Assembly (NCBI RefSeq): GCF_016865525.2
Contig: NZ_CP075169.1
Location: 4,526,337-4,590,336, forward strand
DNA length: 64,000 nucleotides
Direction: 5' to 3'
Origin: Sodalis ligni
GTDB lineage: Bacteria; Pseudomonadota; Gammaproteobacteria; Enterobacterales; Enterobacteriaceae
The notes beneath the pieces are model-generated. The model was not told the DNA's origin and made no database searches. It worked only from the letters and a program-made list of their open reading frames with translations. The first letter of the stretch is position 1, and every line of letters begins with the position of its first letter. Below are positions 8,023-15,860 of the stretch, piece after piece. The position numbers and the translations under genes were made by a program.

Positions 8023-8241
8023 TCAGCAGCCATTGGGGAAGATGCATAAACCTATTTTCCTCGTTTTGGCGCAAACGATCACTTGCTGGCATACACCCGA
8101 TGTATCAAACGTCTCATCGTATTCATGAAGCAATTCCGCCATTTTCTCTTGCCATTGTTCCGGCATTTCATGCATCAATGAGCGTGGCAGCACCAGAAAC
8201 GACGAATAAGAAAGACCGAACCAATCCCACAATTTATTCAT
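8023..8241 (-). CDS. Hypothetical lambdoid protein downstream of Rz1
   Basis: 72 residues. The N-terminal pattern MNKLWDWFGLSYSSFLVLPR followed by LMHEMPEQWQEKM recurs in lambdoid prophages just after the spanin genes. It overlaps the Rz1 frame by 8 bases. The C-terminus (TSGVCQQVIVCAKTRKIGLC) is Cys-rich and may be altered relative to the usual ending. Function unknown. Confidence 0.7.
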   Translation of the reverse strand: MNKLWDWFGLSYSSFLVLPRSLMHEMPEQWQEKMAELLHEYDETFDTSGVCQQVIVCAKTRKIGLCIFPNGC

Positions 8242-8560
8242 TTTGCCTCTCCAGTTCGATTTTACGGATGCCGGCCAGCTGCGCGTTGCAGTTCTGCAGA
8301 TCAGTTAGCAGCAACTCATCCCATTGCAGCGCATCGCCCCAGGTTAATTGCTCACTGGGCGGCGGGCTGATTTGGCACTGCGCTGTTAGGCTGGACGGGA
8401 TCGGCGTCACCGGCGTCTTTTCGTATTTCGTTATAGTGTTTGAGCAGGACATCAGCAGCGGCAGCAGGAACAACGGTAACAGCGCAGGGCTCAGTTTTGA
8501 TAACCGTTTGGATAACGGTTTCCCGGTCCTGGCCAGCAGCGGTATTGTTGGATTGTGCAT
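8234..8560 (-). CDS. Rz1-like outer-membrane spanin lipoprotein, overlapping Rz
   Basis: Reads in a different frame inside and beyond the Rz gene. A hydrophobic signal segment (LLPLFLLPLLMSC) ends in a lipobox with Cys at residue 38 of the open frame, and the mature part is Pro-rich at first (TPVTPIPSSLTAQCQISPPP), as in Rz1 o-spanins. The true start may lie downstream of the first ATG, because the N-terminal 16 residues are unusually long for a lipoprotein signal. It would pair with the Rz product across the periplasm and fuse inner and outer membranes in the last step of lysis. Confidence 0.78.
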   Translation of the reverse strand: MHNPTIPLLARTGKPLSKRLSKLSPALLPLFLLPLLMSCSNTITKYEKTPVTPIPSSLTAQCQISPPPSEQLTWGDALQWDELLLTDLQNCNAQLAGIRKIELERQNE

Positions 8561-8768
8561 TGAGGGTTGTCCCGGCGATGGTGTTAAACAGATTGAACAG
8601 ATTGGCCTGGTTCTGCACGGCGGCCGCGTTGGCCTGATTTTCCTGCATCAGAGCGGCATTGGTCGTTTGCGCCTCGGCGTATTTGCCGTAATAGTGGAAT
8701 GCCACCCAGCTCAGAACGCCAATGATCAGGGCAATGATGGCCGTTACCGCAACCGCTATTTTGTTCAT
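8352..8768 (-). CDS. Rz-like inner-membrane spanin
   Basis: 138 residues: an N-terminal membrane anchor (residues 4-27, VAVTAIIALIIGVLSWVAFHYY) and a periplasmic helical domain. This is the type-II inner-membrane anchor with an Asn/Gln/Ala-rich coiled coil (QENQANAAAVQNQANLFNLF). Its start overlaps the endolysin stop by 4 bases, and Rz1 begins inside it in another frame, the normal lambdoid nesting. Confidence 0.82.
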   Translation of the reverse strand: MNKIAVAVTAIIALIIGVLSWVAFHYYGKYAEAQTTNAALMQENQANAAAVQNQANLFNLFNTIAGTTLNAQSNNTAAGQDRETVIQTVIKTEPCAVTVVPAAAADVLLKHYNEIRKDAGDADPVQPNSAVPNQPAAQ

Positions 8769-9259
8769 ACGTCACCCCAGGTACACAGGTCAGTTTCAAT
8801 TTCGCGCCGTTGCATCAGCCCCTTCCAGGCCCGGTTGCCGGCATAGATCCACTGGCGCAGCGCCTGGCATGCCCCAAGGGTGTCGCCGGCGTTAAGCTTG
8901 CGCAGCAAAGAAGAGTGACGAAACGCCGTGGCCCCCACGTTATAGGTAAAGGAGTAAAGCGCGGCGCGGGTGGTGTCTTTGATGGGGACTTTTACCGCCG
9001 TATCGACGGCCTTTTTTACCGGCGCCAGGTCTTTTGCCAGTAGTGCGTCGCATTCGCCATCGGTATAGCGCCGACCCTTGATAATATCCGGCCCGGTGTG
9101 GCCATCGCAGACGGTCCAGATCCCGGCCACATCCTGATAGGGCAGGTATTGCCGCCCCTCCAGGCCGTTGGGACCGCCCAGCAGCGCAACTGCTATGGTC
9201 ATTGCCCCGCCGCTGAGGGCGGCAATGATGCTTTTGCGTAACGCGGGAGACATCGCCAT
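8765..9259 (-). CDS. Endolysin, glycoside hydrolase family 24 with SAR-type N-terminus (P21 R-like)
   Basis: 164 residues. Residues about 10-30 (SIIAALSGGAMTIAVALLGG) are a weakly hydrophobic, Gly/Ala-rich signal-anchor-release segment, so the enzyme is exported by Sec and held inactive in the membrane until the holin depolarises it. The catalytic triad is visible as E34, D43 and T49 (spacing E-x8-D-x5-T, the T4/P21 lysozyme pattern). The C-terminal part keeps the SFTYNVG and WIYAGNRAWKGLMQRREIE blocks. Start overlaps the holin stop by one base. Confidence 0.92.
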   Translation of the reverse strand: MAMSPALRKSIIAALSGGAMTIAVALLGGPNGLEGRQYLPYQDVAGIWTVCDGHTGPDIIKGRRYTDGECDALLAKDLAPVKKAVDTAVKVPIKDTTRAALYSFTYNVGATAFRHSSLLRKLNAGDTLGACQALRQWIYAGNRAWKGLMQRREIETDLCTWGDV

Positions 9260-9501
9260 TATTCCGGCCTCGGTATAATAGTTTTCCCCTCGCGGGCGGC
9301 CGCTTCAATCGCCCTGGTCTGGCGGCGCTGGAAATAGAGATTCGTAAAATAGGTAGCGATACCGAGCACTATCCCGAAAATGATCGCTGCCTGACTCCAG
9401 TCGACGTGGCGAAACCAATCAATAAATTTTCCCAGCGCAATCAGTAGACCGGAAGACGAATACGCCCCGACCGTCGTTATTTTTTCAGGCATTTTGGACA
9501 T
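9259..9501 (-). CDS. Phage holin, class II-like small membrane protein
   Basis: 80 residues, with one weak hydrophobic segment (residues 14-27) and one strong one (about 37-58, AAIIFGIVLGIATYFTNLYF), then a charged cytoplasmic tail (RRQTRAIEAAAREGK). This is the P21-type pinholin arrangement, which suits a SAR-endolysin partner. First gene of the lysis cassette holin, endolysin, Rz, Rz1. Confidence 0.85.
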   Translation of the reverse strand: MSKMPEKITTVGAYSSSGLLIALGKFIDWFRHVDWSQAAIIFGIVLGIATYFTNLYFQRRQTRAIEAAAREGKTIIPRPE

Positions 9502-9658
9502 GCTCCGGCCCCCCCGATGTTCCGAGGTTTTAAATTTATGGTTGTGTGGATCGATCTCAATATAACTAACACGATAAAATTGAGATGTTGTATTAGCGAA
9601 AAAATTTTCTTGATTAATTTCTTTTACATTGTGTTAATTCATAGAGCAGCTTTGATAT

Positions 9659-10504
9659 TTACTTTCTAGTTTTTGGGCCCATTGGAAATTTTGATTTCAA
9701 TCCTTTTCTTTTATTTGCAACGTCTGAAAACAAAACCAACATTCTATTTGTACAGCGTTCCAGTGATTCAGTAGCGATATTGATAAAAGCCCACATGTAG
9801 TTGAAATCAGTGCTATTTATGCAACCTGTACCACGCCCATTTGCTTCACTTCGATAGAAGGAAATTGGTAAAATGTGAGTATAGTGTGATAAAAGATCGA
9901 ATGTCTTTTGAAATGGATTTTATCGATCCCCATTTCGTTCAGTAACTCATCTCTGGAATATATTGTTAGTAACTTACCAGCTATAGCGCGTTTTTAATTG
10001 AAACATCAAGAGATTGAAAAAGCATTTCCAGTTAACCGAGCAATAATTTCTTCTCTTTGCTGAAAGTAAAAGGCAGTTCATTGTCATTTTCCTCATCATT
10101 ATTTGAAAGTAATTCAATTCTTTTACACAGTCATTTAAATGCATTACGTTTAATTTTGCTTTCCACTCTTCCAGCGATAGTGGATCTTTAGATATGTAAT
10201 AGAAAAGTATTTCGCCTTCCATTATAGCTCTAACATGAGGGGCTATGGAGGAAACATCCCAATTCTCATATTCTCGCTTTGACCATCGTGAAATTGGAGT
10301 GGCAGCCATCAAAAATGAGGCATGGGCACATATACGTGTAAATATATATGTTGACCAAGCTTTATAAGGCTCAGTCTGCCTTACACCAATAGCATTACTT
10401 ATTGCATTGGCCTCGCAGACAGCAATATCACAGTTGCGAATCGCGAGATGATAAAAATCCCAATCATAGTTTGAATCATCGGAATTATTATGAACACGAC
10501 TCAT
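9659..10504 (-). pseudogene. Decayed accessory gene of unknown function, at least three frameshifts
   Basis: The start at 10504 opens a frame (SRVHNNSDDSNYDWDFYHLA) that is sensible to about residue 125 and then changes to low-quality sequence. From about 10,125 the logical continuation is in another frame (IELLSNNDEENDNELPFTFS), and from about 9,905 to the stop at 9659 in a third (a 70-residue stretch with NYMWAFINIATESLERCTNR and ending FPMGPKTRK). The parts fit one ancestral protein of about 280 residues. The DNA is much more A/T-rich than the neighbouring genes, suggesting recent foreign origin. No family recognised. Confidence 0.7.
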
Positions 10505-10575
10505 CGGACCTTCCCGCCTGGTTTATATCAAGAATTGATGCATTATAGTTTAATTTTAACTTTCATAACACCATA

Positions 10576-10593
10576 ACCCCGCCGAAACGGGGT
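10576..10593 (-). terminator. Stem-loop after hicB
   Basis: ACCCCG, six-base loop, CGGGGT, located 22 bases beyond the hicB stop on the minus strand. The T-run after the stem is poor, so termination would be weak. It separates hicAB from the decayed gene and the lysis genes. Confidence 0.4.
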
Positions 10594-10614
10594 GTCTATC
10601 GTACTCCGAGCAAA

Positions 10615-11022
10615 TCAAGCGGCCTGCAACTCCAACCGCCGGCCGAGCGCCGACATGGCGCGCTGTATGGTGTCGATTTTCGTTGAGTGATGCAGATCAA
10701 ACAGCCGTGTCACTTCCTGTTTTTTCACTCCCATCCGAGCCGCCAGCTCGACCTGGCTTAAGCCGGACTCGATGAAGGCGTTCAGAAGCATCACTTTAGA
10801 TGCCACGCTCAGCGGCACATCAACATAATCGCCGGTTATCGCGCTGGGCGCCGGAACCGGCCGGTTATCCTCAAAGTAGAAATCGAACGCCGTCACCAGC
10901 GCGTCGAGCGCCATCGCTAACGCTTCCTCCCGGCTATCCCCCTGCGTTAATGCCTCGGGGATATCCGGGAATGACACCACAAATCCGCCGGTGTCTGGCT
11001 GTAAAGTTACTGGATATCGCAT
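10615..11022 (-). CDS. hicB: HicB-type antitoxin
   Basis: 135 residues. The N-terminal half is the partial RNase-H-like HicB fold (RYPVTLQPDTGGFVVSFPDI, then EALTQGDSREEALAMALDAL). The C-terminal half is an XRE-type helix-turn-helix (SGLSQVELAARMGVKKQEVT), which binds the hic operator. It neutralises HicA by masking its active-site His. It is the second gene of a hicA-hicB pair on the minus strand, with a 52-base spacer containing a stem-loop. Confidence 0.92.
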   Translation of the reverse strand: MRYPVTLQPDTGGFVVSFPDIPEALTQGDSREEALAMALDALVTAFDFYFEDNRPVPAPSAITGDYVDVPLSVASKVMLLNAFIESGLSQVELAARMGVKKQEVTRLFDLHHSTKIDTIQRAMSALGRRLELQAA

Positions 11023-11046
11023 ATTGTCATAGTGAACCTGCGCGAG

Positions 11047-11070
11047 TACCAGCCCCTTTCGAGGCTGGTG
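11047..11070 (-). other. Stem-loop in the hicA-hicB spacer
   Basis: ACCAGCC and GGCTGGT can pair around a ten-base loop between the hicA stop and hicB start. It has no T-run on the minus strand, so it is more likely to affect message stability or hicB translation than to terminate. Functional role is inference. Confidence 0.4.
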
Positions 11071-11074
11071 ATTA

Positions 11075-11248
11075 TCAAAGACCTAACTGCTTGATAATGG
11101 CTTTTCTGAGTGGCTCTTTGATTTCATCCCCTGGGTGCCTCGGCATCACGCTGCGTCGGTCCTTGTATCGAAGCTTCAGATGATTGGTGCCGTCTGAAAC
11201 TTCAACCCCTTGAGATTCAAGCCATCGCCTGAACTCGCGTTGCTTCAC
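11075..11248 (-). CDS. hicA: HicA-type mRNA interferase toxin (57 residues, GTG start)
   Basis: Frame from GTG at 11248 to TGA at 11075, with AGGGGGAG directly upstream as ribosome site. The product starts MKQREFRRWLESQGVEVSDG, keeps the double-stranded-RNA-binding-like fold pattern with the catalytic-type His in GTNHLKLRY, then VMPRHPGDEIKEPLRKAIIK and ends QLGL. HicA cleaves mRNA independently of ribosome codons. Easy to miss because it is short and lacks ATG. Transcribed just before hicB. Confidence 0.9.
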   Translation of the reverse strand: MKQREFRRWLESQGVEVSDGTNHLKLRYKDRRSVMPRHPGDEIKEPLRKAIIKQLGL

Positions 11249-11280
11249 TTCTCCCCCTGTCTGTTGAACATGGGATTATA

Positions 11281-11319
11281 GTAAACAATTATGCTTACCA
11301 AGTCAACAGTTTTGTTTAC
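11281..11319 (-). promoter_or_regulatory. Probable hicAB promoter/operator
   Basis: An exact inverted repeat, GTAAACAA at 11281-11288 and TTGTTTAC at 11312-11319, brackets 23 bases. On the minus strand TTGACT lies between the arms and TATAAT follows at about 11276-11281, with a long 20-base spacer. Placement 30-70 bases before the hicA GTG is what HicB autorepression needs. Confidence 0.6.
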
Positions 11320-11330
11320 TTTTCCATGCA

Positions 11331-11357
11331 AATAAAACCCCGCTCAATGGCAGGGTT
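11331..11357 (-). terminator. Stem-loop with T-run after Q
   Basis: On the minus strand AACCC, 12-base loop, GGGTT followed by TTATTT. It lies 33 bases beyond the Q stop and before the hicAB promoter. It could be the terminator of the right operon or the early late-terminator (tR'-like) that Q overcomes; the data do not separate these. Confidence 0.5.
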
Positions 11358-11389
11358 CAAATGATAAGCTTCATGCGTTGCAACTACTC

Positions 11390-11830
11390 TTAGCACACTA
11401 CAACACTTTTTTCGGGCCGAGATAGTGTTTTTTCTTCATAACCATAAATATTTTGCTTCTGAATATAAGGATCCATTTCTAAAACCGCACCGGTCATTGA
11501 TAGGCATCCATCAATAAACCCTTCGGCGACTTGTAATTGCCGCCTTATTTCCCGCTCGTTACATCTAAACCACCGTGCTATTGCAGACTTTGATGCGCCA
11601 TAAATATAATGCAAGCAGACCAAATTATATTCATCAGGCCTCCTGATTTTTTGCAGGCACAGTACGGCAGAATCTATGATCAGCCCGTCATCGTCACAGC
11701 AAGAGTCGAATGTTTTACCTGTCCGTGGCAGAAGCCCCTTGAAGCCTGCGGCAATATGCGAAAAATCAACGCTGGAATTATCACGCGCCCAGACGCCCCA
11801 CCGTTCGAGTACTAATTGAATGTCGCGCAT
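11390..11830 (-). CDS. Late-gene antitermination protein Q (phage_antitermQ family)
   Basis: 146 residues. The N-terminus MRDIQLVLERWGVWARDNSS and FSHIAAGFKGLLP, then CCDDDGLIIDSAV and a helix-turn-helix-like region ASKSAIARWFRCNEREIRRQ, are the pattern of the 933W/21-type Q proteins. Q loads on RNA polymerase at the late promoter and lets it read through terminators into the lysis and head genes. Here its target genes begin 1.9 kb away, because hicAB and a decayed gene are inserted between Q and the holin. Confidence 0.88.
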   Translation of the reverse strand: MRDIQLVLERWGVWARDNSSVDFSHIAAGFKGLLPRTGKTFDSCCDDDGLIIDSAVLCLQKIRRPDEYNLVCLHYIYGASKSAIARWFRCNEREIRRQLQVAEGFIDGCLSMTGAVLEMDPYIQKQNIYGYEEKTLSRPEKSVVVC

Positions 11831-11838
11831 GGTTTCCC

Positions 11839-12849
11839 CTATTTTGATTTGCCTGTACTGATCACGCCGAGCGCCAGCGCCCGATCTATTGTTCGTACCA
11901 TCATCTCCAGCTGGCTGCCGTGTTTTCCCTCGAATGCAGCCGTGTCCCGGTGCAGTTCGTCATGGCACCGCCGGCACAGTGGTATTGTGAAAAGGTCGTG
12001 TGGTTTGGTAGCCATGCCGCCCAGGGCGTGGCCGGTAATGTGATGCGGATCGTCCGCCGGGCTGCCACAACCGCCGCACGGCTGCGCTTTTACCCATTGG
12101 GTGTAATGTTCATTCGTCCAGCGCCGCCGTTTCGGGATCAACATGAACGACTCCGGCGGTTCAGGGTCGATTGCCAGCGCCAGCACAGGCTTAGCTTGCT
12201 CCACCAGCACAGCGGTGGCTGATACAAACGGCTCTATGGTGGATTCCCGCATAACAGATTTAATGGGTTCAGGCTCCGGCATTTTTAATATCTTGCGCGC
12301 CGACCATTCAGGCGTCGCCTGAACCACGTTTTTCAGCATTGCCCAACATGTCAGTTCAGGTAATGAGATTTGCCGGTCCGCTGGCAACATGAACGCGCTG
12401 CGGACGGTATCCAAAATCCAATCAGCCAGATTGTGAAATGCGATTTCGCCCAGCTTCTCCATCGCCAGCCCTTGAAATTTGTGATCATGATGCCAGCACA
12501 GCCGGACTGAACCGTGGTCATAACGTCGAAACGTCATTTCGGTCATGTGAAAATCATTAGTTGACCACTGGCACCCGGCCGCGCGCTGCTCGAGCCAGGA
12601 TTCCAGCCCATCTACATGGCCGGCCGCCGCGATGACGCGCTCATCAGTAAAAAACCCGGTTAATGCCGGATCATCGGCCAGGGTTTGCGCCGCGTCCGCC
12701 AGCGCGCCGGCAGGCAAATGCTTCATGAATTCCGGCTCGTTGCTGATCAGCACCCGTCCGGCAGTGAACATCGGCAGCAGGTCGCCGCCCGGGCGGAACA
12801 GCACCAGGCCCAGGTCGCGCTGCAGGCACGGGGTTAATATTGCTCTCAA
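11839..12849 (-). CDS. DUF968 family protein with C-terminal HNH-like zinc motif
   Basis: 336 residues from a TTG at 12849, chosen because it overlaps the preceding stop as TTGA and gives the family N-terminus MRAILTPCLQRDLGLVLFRP. The C-terminal region has CGGCGSPADDPHHITGHALG then HDLFTIPLCRRCHDELHRD, a zinc-binding HNH-type arrangement. DUF968 proteins occur in the nin region of lambdoid phages, and a recombination or nuclease role is suspected. The gene is 9 bases from Q, so it belongs to the same transcript. Confidence 0.85.
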   Translation of the reverse strand: MRAILTPCLQRDLGLVLFRPGGDLLPMFTAGRVLISNEPEFMKHLPAGALADAAQTLADDPALTGFFTDERVIAAAGHVDGLESWLEQRAAGCQWSTNDFHMTEMTFRRYDHGSVRLCWHHDHKFQGLAMEKLGEIAFHNLADWILDTVRSAFMLPADRQISLPELTCWAMLKNVVQATPEWSARKILKMPEPEPIKSVMRESTIEPFVSATAVLVEQAKPVLALAIDPEPPESFMLIPKRRRWTNEHYTQWVKAQPCGGCGSPADDPHHITGHALGGMATKPHDLFTIPLCRRCHDELHRDTAAFEGKHGSQLEMMVRTIDRALALGVISTGKSK

Positions 12850-13526
12850 ACCAGACTCCCGCGGGTAACGTGCTCCGCCCACAGGCCGGCAATCCACTTA
12901 ACGCCCTTGGCGGTGAACCGGGCCTGGCTGAATGCGTAATTCGATGTCGTTGTGGTACCGGTCTTTACCTCAAACCGGCCGGCGTCGGTGTGCTGGTGGT
13001 GCGGCGTCAAAATATTGTTGAGCCGGTACATGATGTGGCGGTCCAGCAGGAACAGACGAAATTCGGGCTCTTTTGCGTTGAGCAACTTTGCCACCTGGCG
13101 GAACGACATTGAGCCGGTGGCTGTAACATACCGGTCCACGAACTCCGCTTTTGGTGCCGCCGTAGCCAGCTGGTTTTCTAACGCCTGTTTTTGCTCGACC
13201 AAATCGGCGGCCAGGCGCAGTGCTTCCGGCAAAGATTGCGGGACCGTGATCTGCTTTTCCAGTTCCTGCCAGCGATCCACAACCGCGGCGGTGAACTCAG
13301 GAGAGAGACGGGCCACCAGCACCAGGGAATCCCGTTTATTGAACCGGTACTCGGTATAGCTATTCCCGTTGTGTTCGAAATCGAACTGCGCCAACGGCGC
13401 GGTTAAAATTCCAGCGGCAACCAGGCGCTCAGCCGAACGTTTCACATCCCCATGTTTGCTTTGAACCAGGGCGGCAATCTCCCGGCTCGACATCATGATC
13501 GGTCCTGCCGTAATTGCGTTATGCAT
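12846..13526 (-). CDS. Phage regulatory protein, Rha N-terminus with KilAC/antirepressor C-terminus
   Basis: 226 residues. The Rha domain (residues about 10-95) starts with MMSSREIAALVQSKHGDVKR and includes YTEYRFNKRDSLVLVARLSP. The C-terminal KilAC-type domain (about 115-220) has GSMSFRQVAKLLNAKEPEFR and ends with FTAKGVKWIAGLW. Such proteins modulate the lytic decision or interfere with repressors. Overlaps rusA by 8 bases and DUF968 by 4. Confidence 0.88.
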   Translation of the reverse strand: MHNAITAGPIMMSSREIAALVQSKHGDVKRSAERLVAAGILTAPLAQFDFEHNGNSYTEYRFNKRDSLVLVARLSPEFTAAVVDRWQELEKQITVPQSLPEALRLAADLVEQKQALENQLATAAPKAEFVDRYVTATGSMSFRQVAKLLNAKEPEFRLFLLDRHIMYRLNNILTPHHQHTDAGRFEVKTGTTTTSNYAFSQARFTAKGVKWIAGLWAEHVTRGSLV

Positions 13527-13908
13527 CGGCTACCTCCTCCTGAATGAATTCACTGATCGTTATTTTCACCTGGCCATTTTTCATTACCGGCCCCCAGCAG
13601 GCGGTGAGTTGTTTCACCTGGCTGTCGTCTTTCCAGATGCCGGCATGCGTTAATGCGTCGAAAAGGGCTTTAAAGTAGTTATCGAGATCGCGGCGGGCGC
13701 GGTCCGGCGGGTACAGCACAAGGGAAACACTCACGTCATCCACCAGCGAAATGGGATATCTGTGAAACACCTCAAGGATTGACGCCAGCACATCCGTACG
13801 GAATAGCCGCCCTTTCGCACTGATTAAATGGGCGCCGGCCAACGGCCCCCTATTCGGGGACCGCCAGTAACTGTTCACGCTGGGTGGAAATGGAAGCATC
13901 AAGATCAT
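13519..13908 (-). CDS. rusA: RusA-type Holliday junction resolvase
   Basis: 129 residues from ATG at 13908 (ATGA overlap with the upstream methyltransferase). The family blocks are LPFPPSVNSYWRSP near the N-terminus, then RARRDLDNYFKALFDALTHA with the metal-binding Asp residues and IWKDDSQVKQL. RusA dimers resolve four-way junctions by paired nicks, here probably during phage recombination. Intact. Confidence 0.93.
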   Translation of the reverse strand: MILMLPFPPSVNSYWRSPNRGPLAGAHLISAKGRLFRTDVLASILEVFHRYPISLVDDVSVSLVLYPPDRARRDLDNYFKALFDALTHAGIWKDDSQVKQLTACWGPVMKNGQVKITISEFIQEEVADA

Positions 13909-15860
13909 GCGGCTTCCTCGGCTTTGGCTTGGCATAACTCCGGCAGATTGGCGCGAACTAGCGCCTCGGCGAACGGCGGCGGGACGGCATTGCCGCAGCG
14001 GGCAACCTGCTTATCCTTTGCGTATTTATTGCCGCGGTAATCCTGATCGATAACGTACCAAGACGGGAAGCCCTGAGCGGCGTAGAGCTCATGCGGTTGC
14101 AGCATGCGCATGCCGATATCGACTATCTGATAATCCACACCTTCGACCGTAACTAGGCCAAACCGGTCCCGGCTGGTTACCGTGTGAAGCGGCTCGGTAA
14201 TGTCCAGCCCCTCTTTTTCATTACCGTAATACTTCAGCAAAAACGCCCTCACCTCGCCGATATGCATCCCACCGGCGGTAATGGTAGGCATAGGTTGCGC
14301 GACAGGCTGGCCGTCTTTGCAGGTGCCGCGGAGCTTAATCAGATGGGAGGTAACCAGAGCTGAATCCGCTTTCGCAGTCACCGTCTGTAATGGCTCGCTG
14401 ACGTCGCGCGGACGACTTTGTCCGGCGCGGCCACCGCAACCCACCAGCTGTGCGGAAACCAGGGCGTGATGATCGACCGTCGTCACCGTATGGGCTGGTT
14501 CGTCCAGGCTGGCACCCGGGCCCGAATAATTGCCGCCGAAATGTTTTGCCAGAAAGGCTTCAACAAGCTGGCTTTTTCCTCCACCGCCGGCAGTGATCGT
14601 TCCGCTGGGCTCATCGGCGGAGTGGCCGACGCTGTTGCCGAACTGGTGGGCAATGATCGGGGCCACCAGCAGATGTTCGGCTTTGCTTGTCACTGTGGTT
14701 AGCGGGCCTTCCAGGCTGTAGGCCATGCGGTCACCGCCGAAGCCCGTTTGCCCTATACGGGCGATAACCGGCGCCACAAGACAAGAATGGTTCGTGTTGC
14801 ATAGCGTATGCAGCGGCTGTTCTACCGAACGCGGTTTCGCCTGAAATTTAGGGCCACCAGCTCCAGCTATTACCGGGCTTACCAGCGCATAGCCGTGTGT
14901 TTTGGTGATGGTCTTCAGTGGCTCATCGATTGACTGGCCCCGGAAACAATCATAAGAGCCATCCTTGGTGGAGTGATTGCACTTTACAATAAACGGCGCC
15001 GGGTTATCGATAACAAAGCGCTGGATGCCGCGCGCGATCCGCTTTAGGGTATTTTCGGCCAATGGCCGCTTGCGCTCGAATATGCTCGGACATGGGATAG
15101 ACCAGTCGATACACTCCGCCGCGGTGCGCCAGGGCTTAAGTTTCCCGCTCTGAACCTCCAGTGATTTCGGATCGCCGTGAGTCGGTTCCGGCCAGACAAT
15201 AGGCCGACCATCGCAACGCATAATCATAAAGAAACGCTTCCGAATGGTTGGTGCGCCGTAATCGCATGCCCTCAACTCTCGATAATCGACTATATATCCC
15301 AGGCCGGCGACCAGGCGGCGGCGGTCATCGCTGTCCGATGCGATACCCAGCACCTCGCAGCATTCATTCAATGCAGGGTGGTTAGCAGAAATACCGGTCG
15401 TCAGCATCGCGACGAACGCAGCGAACGTTTCCCCTGCCCGGGCAGGATCGGGATATTCGAAACCGTCGGCACCCGTCAATAGCGGCCCCCACGTTTTAAA
15501 CTCCTCGACGTTTTCCAGTGGGATCACCCGAGGACGTTTTTTCAGCACCCACCGAATGACTATCCAGGCCAAGCCCCTAATTTCCTTTTTCACTGGCTTC
15601 GAACCCTTTGCCTTTGAAAAATGGCGGCAATCGGGACTGAACCAGGCCAAAGCCACCGAGTGGCCGCCACATGCCGCAATCGGATCGACATCAAAAACCG
15701 ACTCGCATAAGTGCAACGTGTCAGGGTGATTGGTCCGGTGCATAGCGATCGCATTTGGGTCATGGTTAATGGCAATATCCACGCTGCGACCAGTGGCCAT
15801 TTCTATTCCCGTACTGGCGCCGCCGCCGCCGGCAAAATTATCAACAATGATTTCCCTCAT
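13905..15860 (-). CDS. DNA (cytosine-5) methyltransferase
   Basis: 651 residues. Motif I is FAGGGGASTG (9-18) for AdoMet binding. The catalytic Cys motif is SPDCRHFSKAKG with C78 (PDC instead of the common PPCQ). Motif VI is LENVEEF (about 115-121). A long target-recognition region with repeated EPLxTVT-like segments (SVEQPLHTLCN, SLEGPLTTVTS, SLDEPAHTVTT, DVSEPLQTVTA) follows, then a C-terminal block with MLQPHELYAAQGFP and RCGNAVPPPFAEALV (motifs IX-X). A phage-borne orphan enzyme, it could protect phage DNA from host restriction. Coupled by 4-base overlaps to both neighbours. Confidence 0.93.
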   Translation of the reverse strand: MREIIVDNFAGGGGASTGIEMATGRSVDIAINHDPNAIAMHRTNHPDTLHLCESVFDVDPIAACGGHSVALAWFSPDCRHFSKAKGSKPVKKEIRGLAWIVIRWVLKKRPRVIPLENVEEFKTWGPLLTGADGFEYPDPARAGETFAAFVAMLTTGISANHPALNECCEVLGIASDSDDRRRLVAGLGYIVDYRELRACDYGAPTIRKRFFMIMRCDGRPIVWPEPTHGDPKSLEVQSGKLKPWRTAAECIDWSIPCPSIFERKRPLAENTLKRIARGIQRFVIDNPAPFIVKCNHSTKDGSYDCFRGQSIDEPLKTITKTHGYALVSPVIAGAGGPKFQAKPRSVEQPLHTLCNTNHSCLVAPVIARIGQTGFGGDRMAYSLEGPLTTVTSKAEHLLVAPIIAHQFGNSVGHSADEPSGTITAGGGGKSQLVEAFLAKHFGGNYSGPGASLDEPAHTVTTVDHHALVSAQLVGCGGRAGQSRPRDVSEPLQTVTAKADSALVTSHLIKLRGTCKDGQPVAQPMPTITAGGMHIGEVRAFLLKYYGNEKEGLDITEPLHTVTSRDRFGLVTVEGVDYQIVDIGMRMLQPHELYAAQGFPSWYVIDQDYRGNKYAKDKQVARCGNAVPPPFAEALVRANLPELCQAKAEEAA

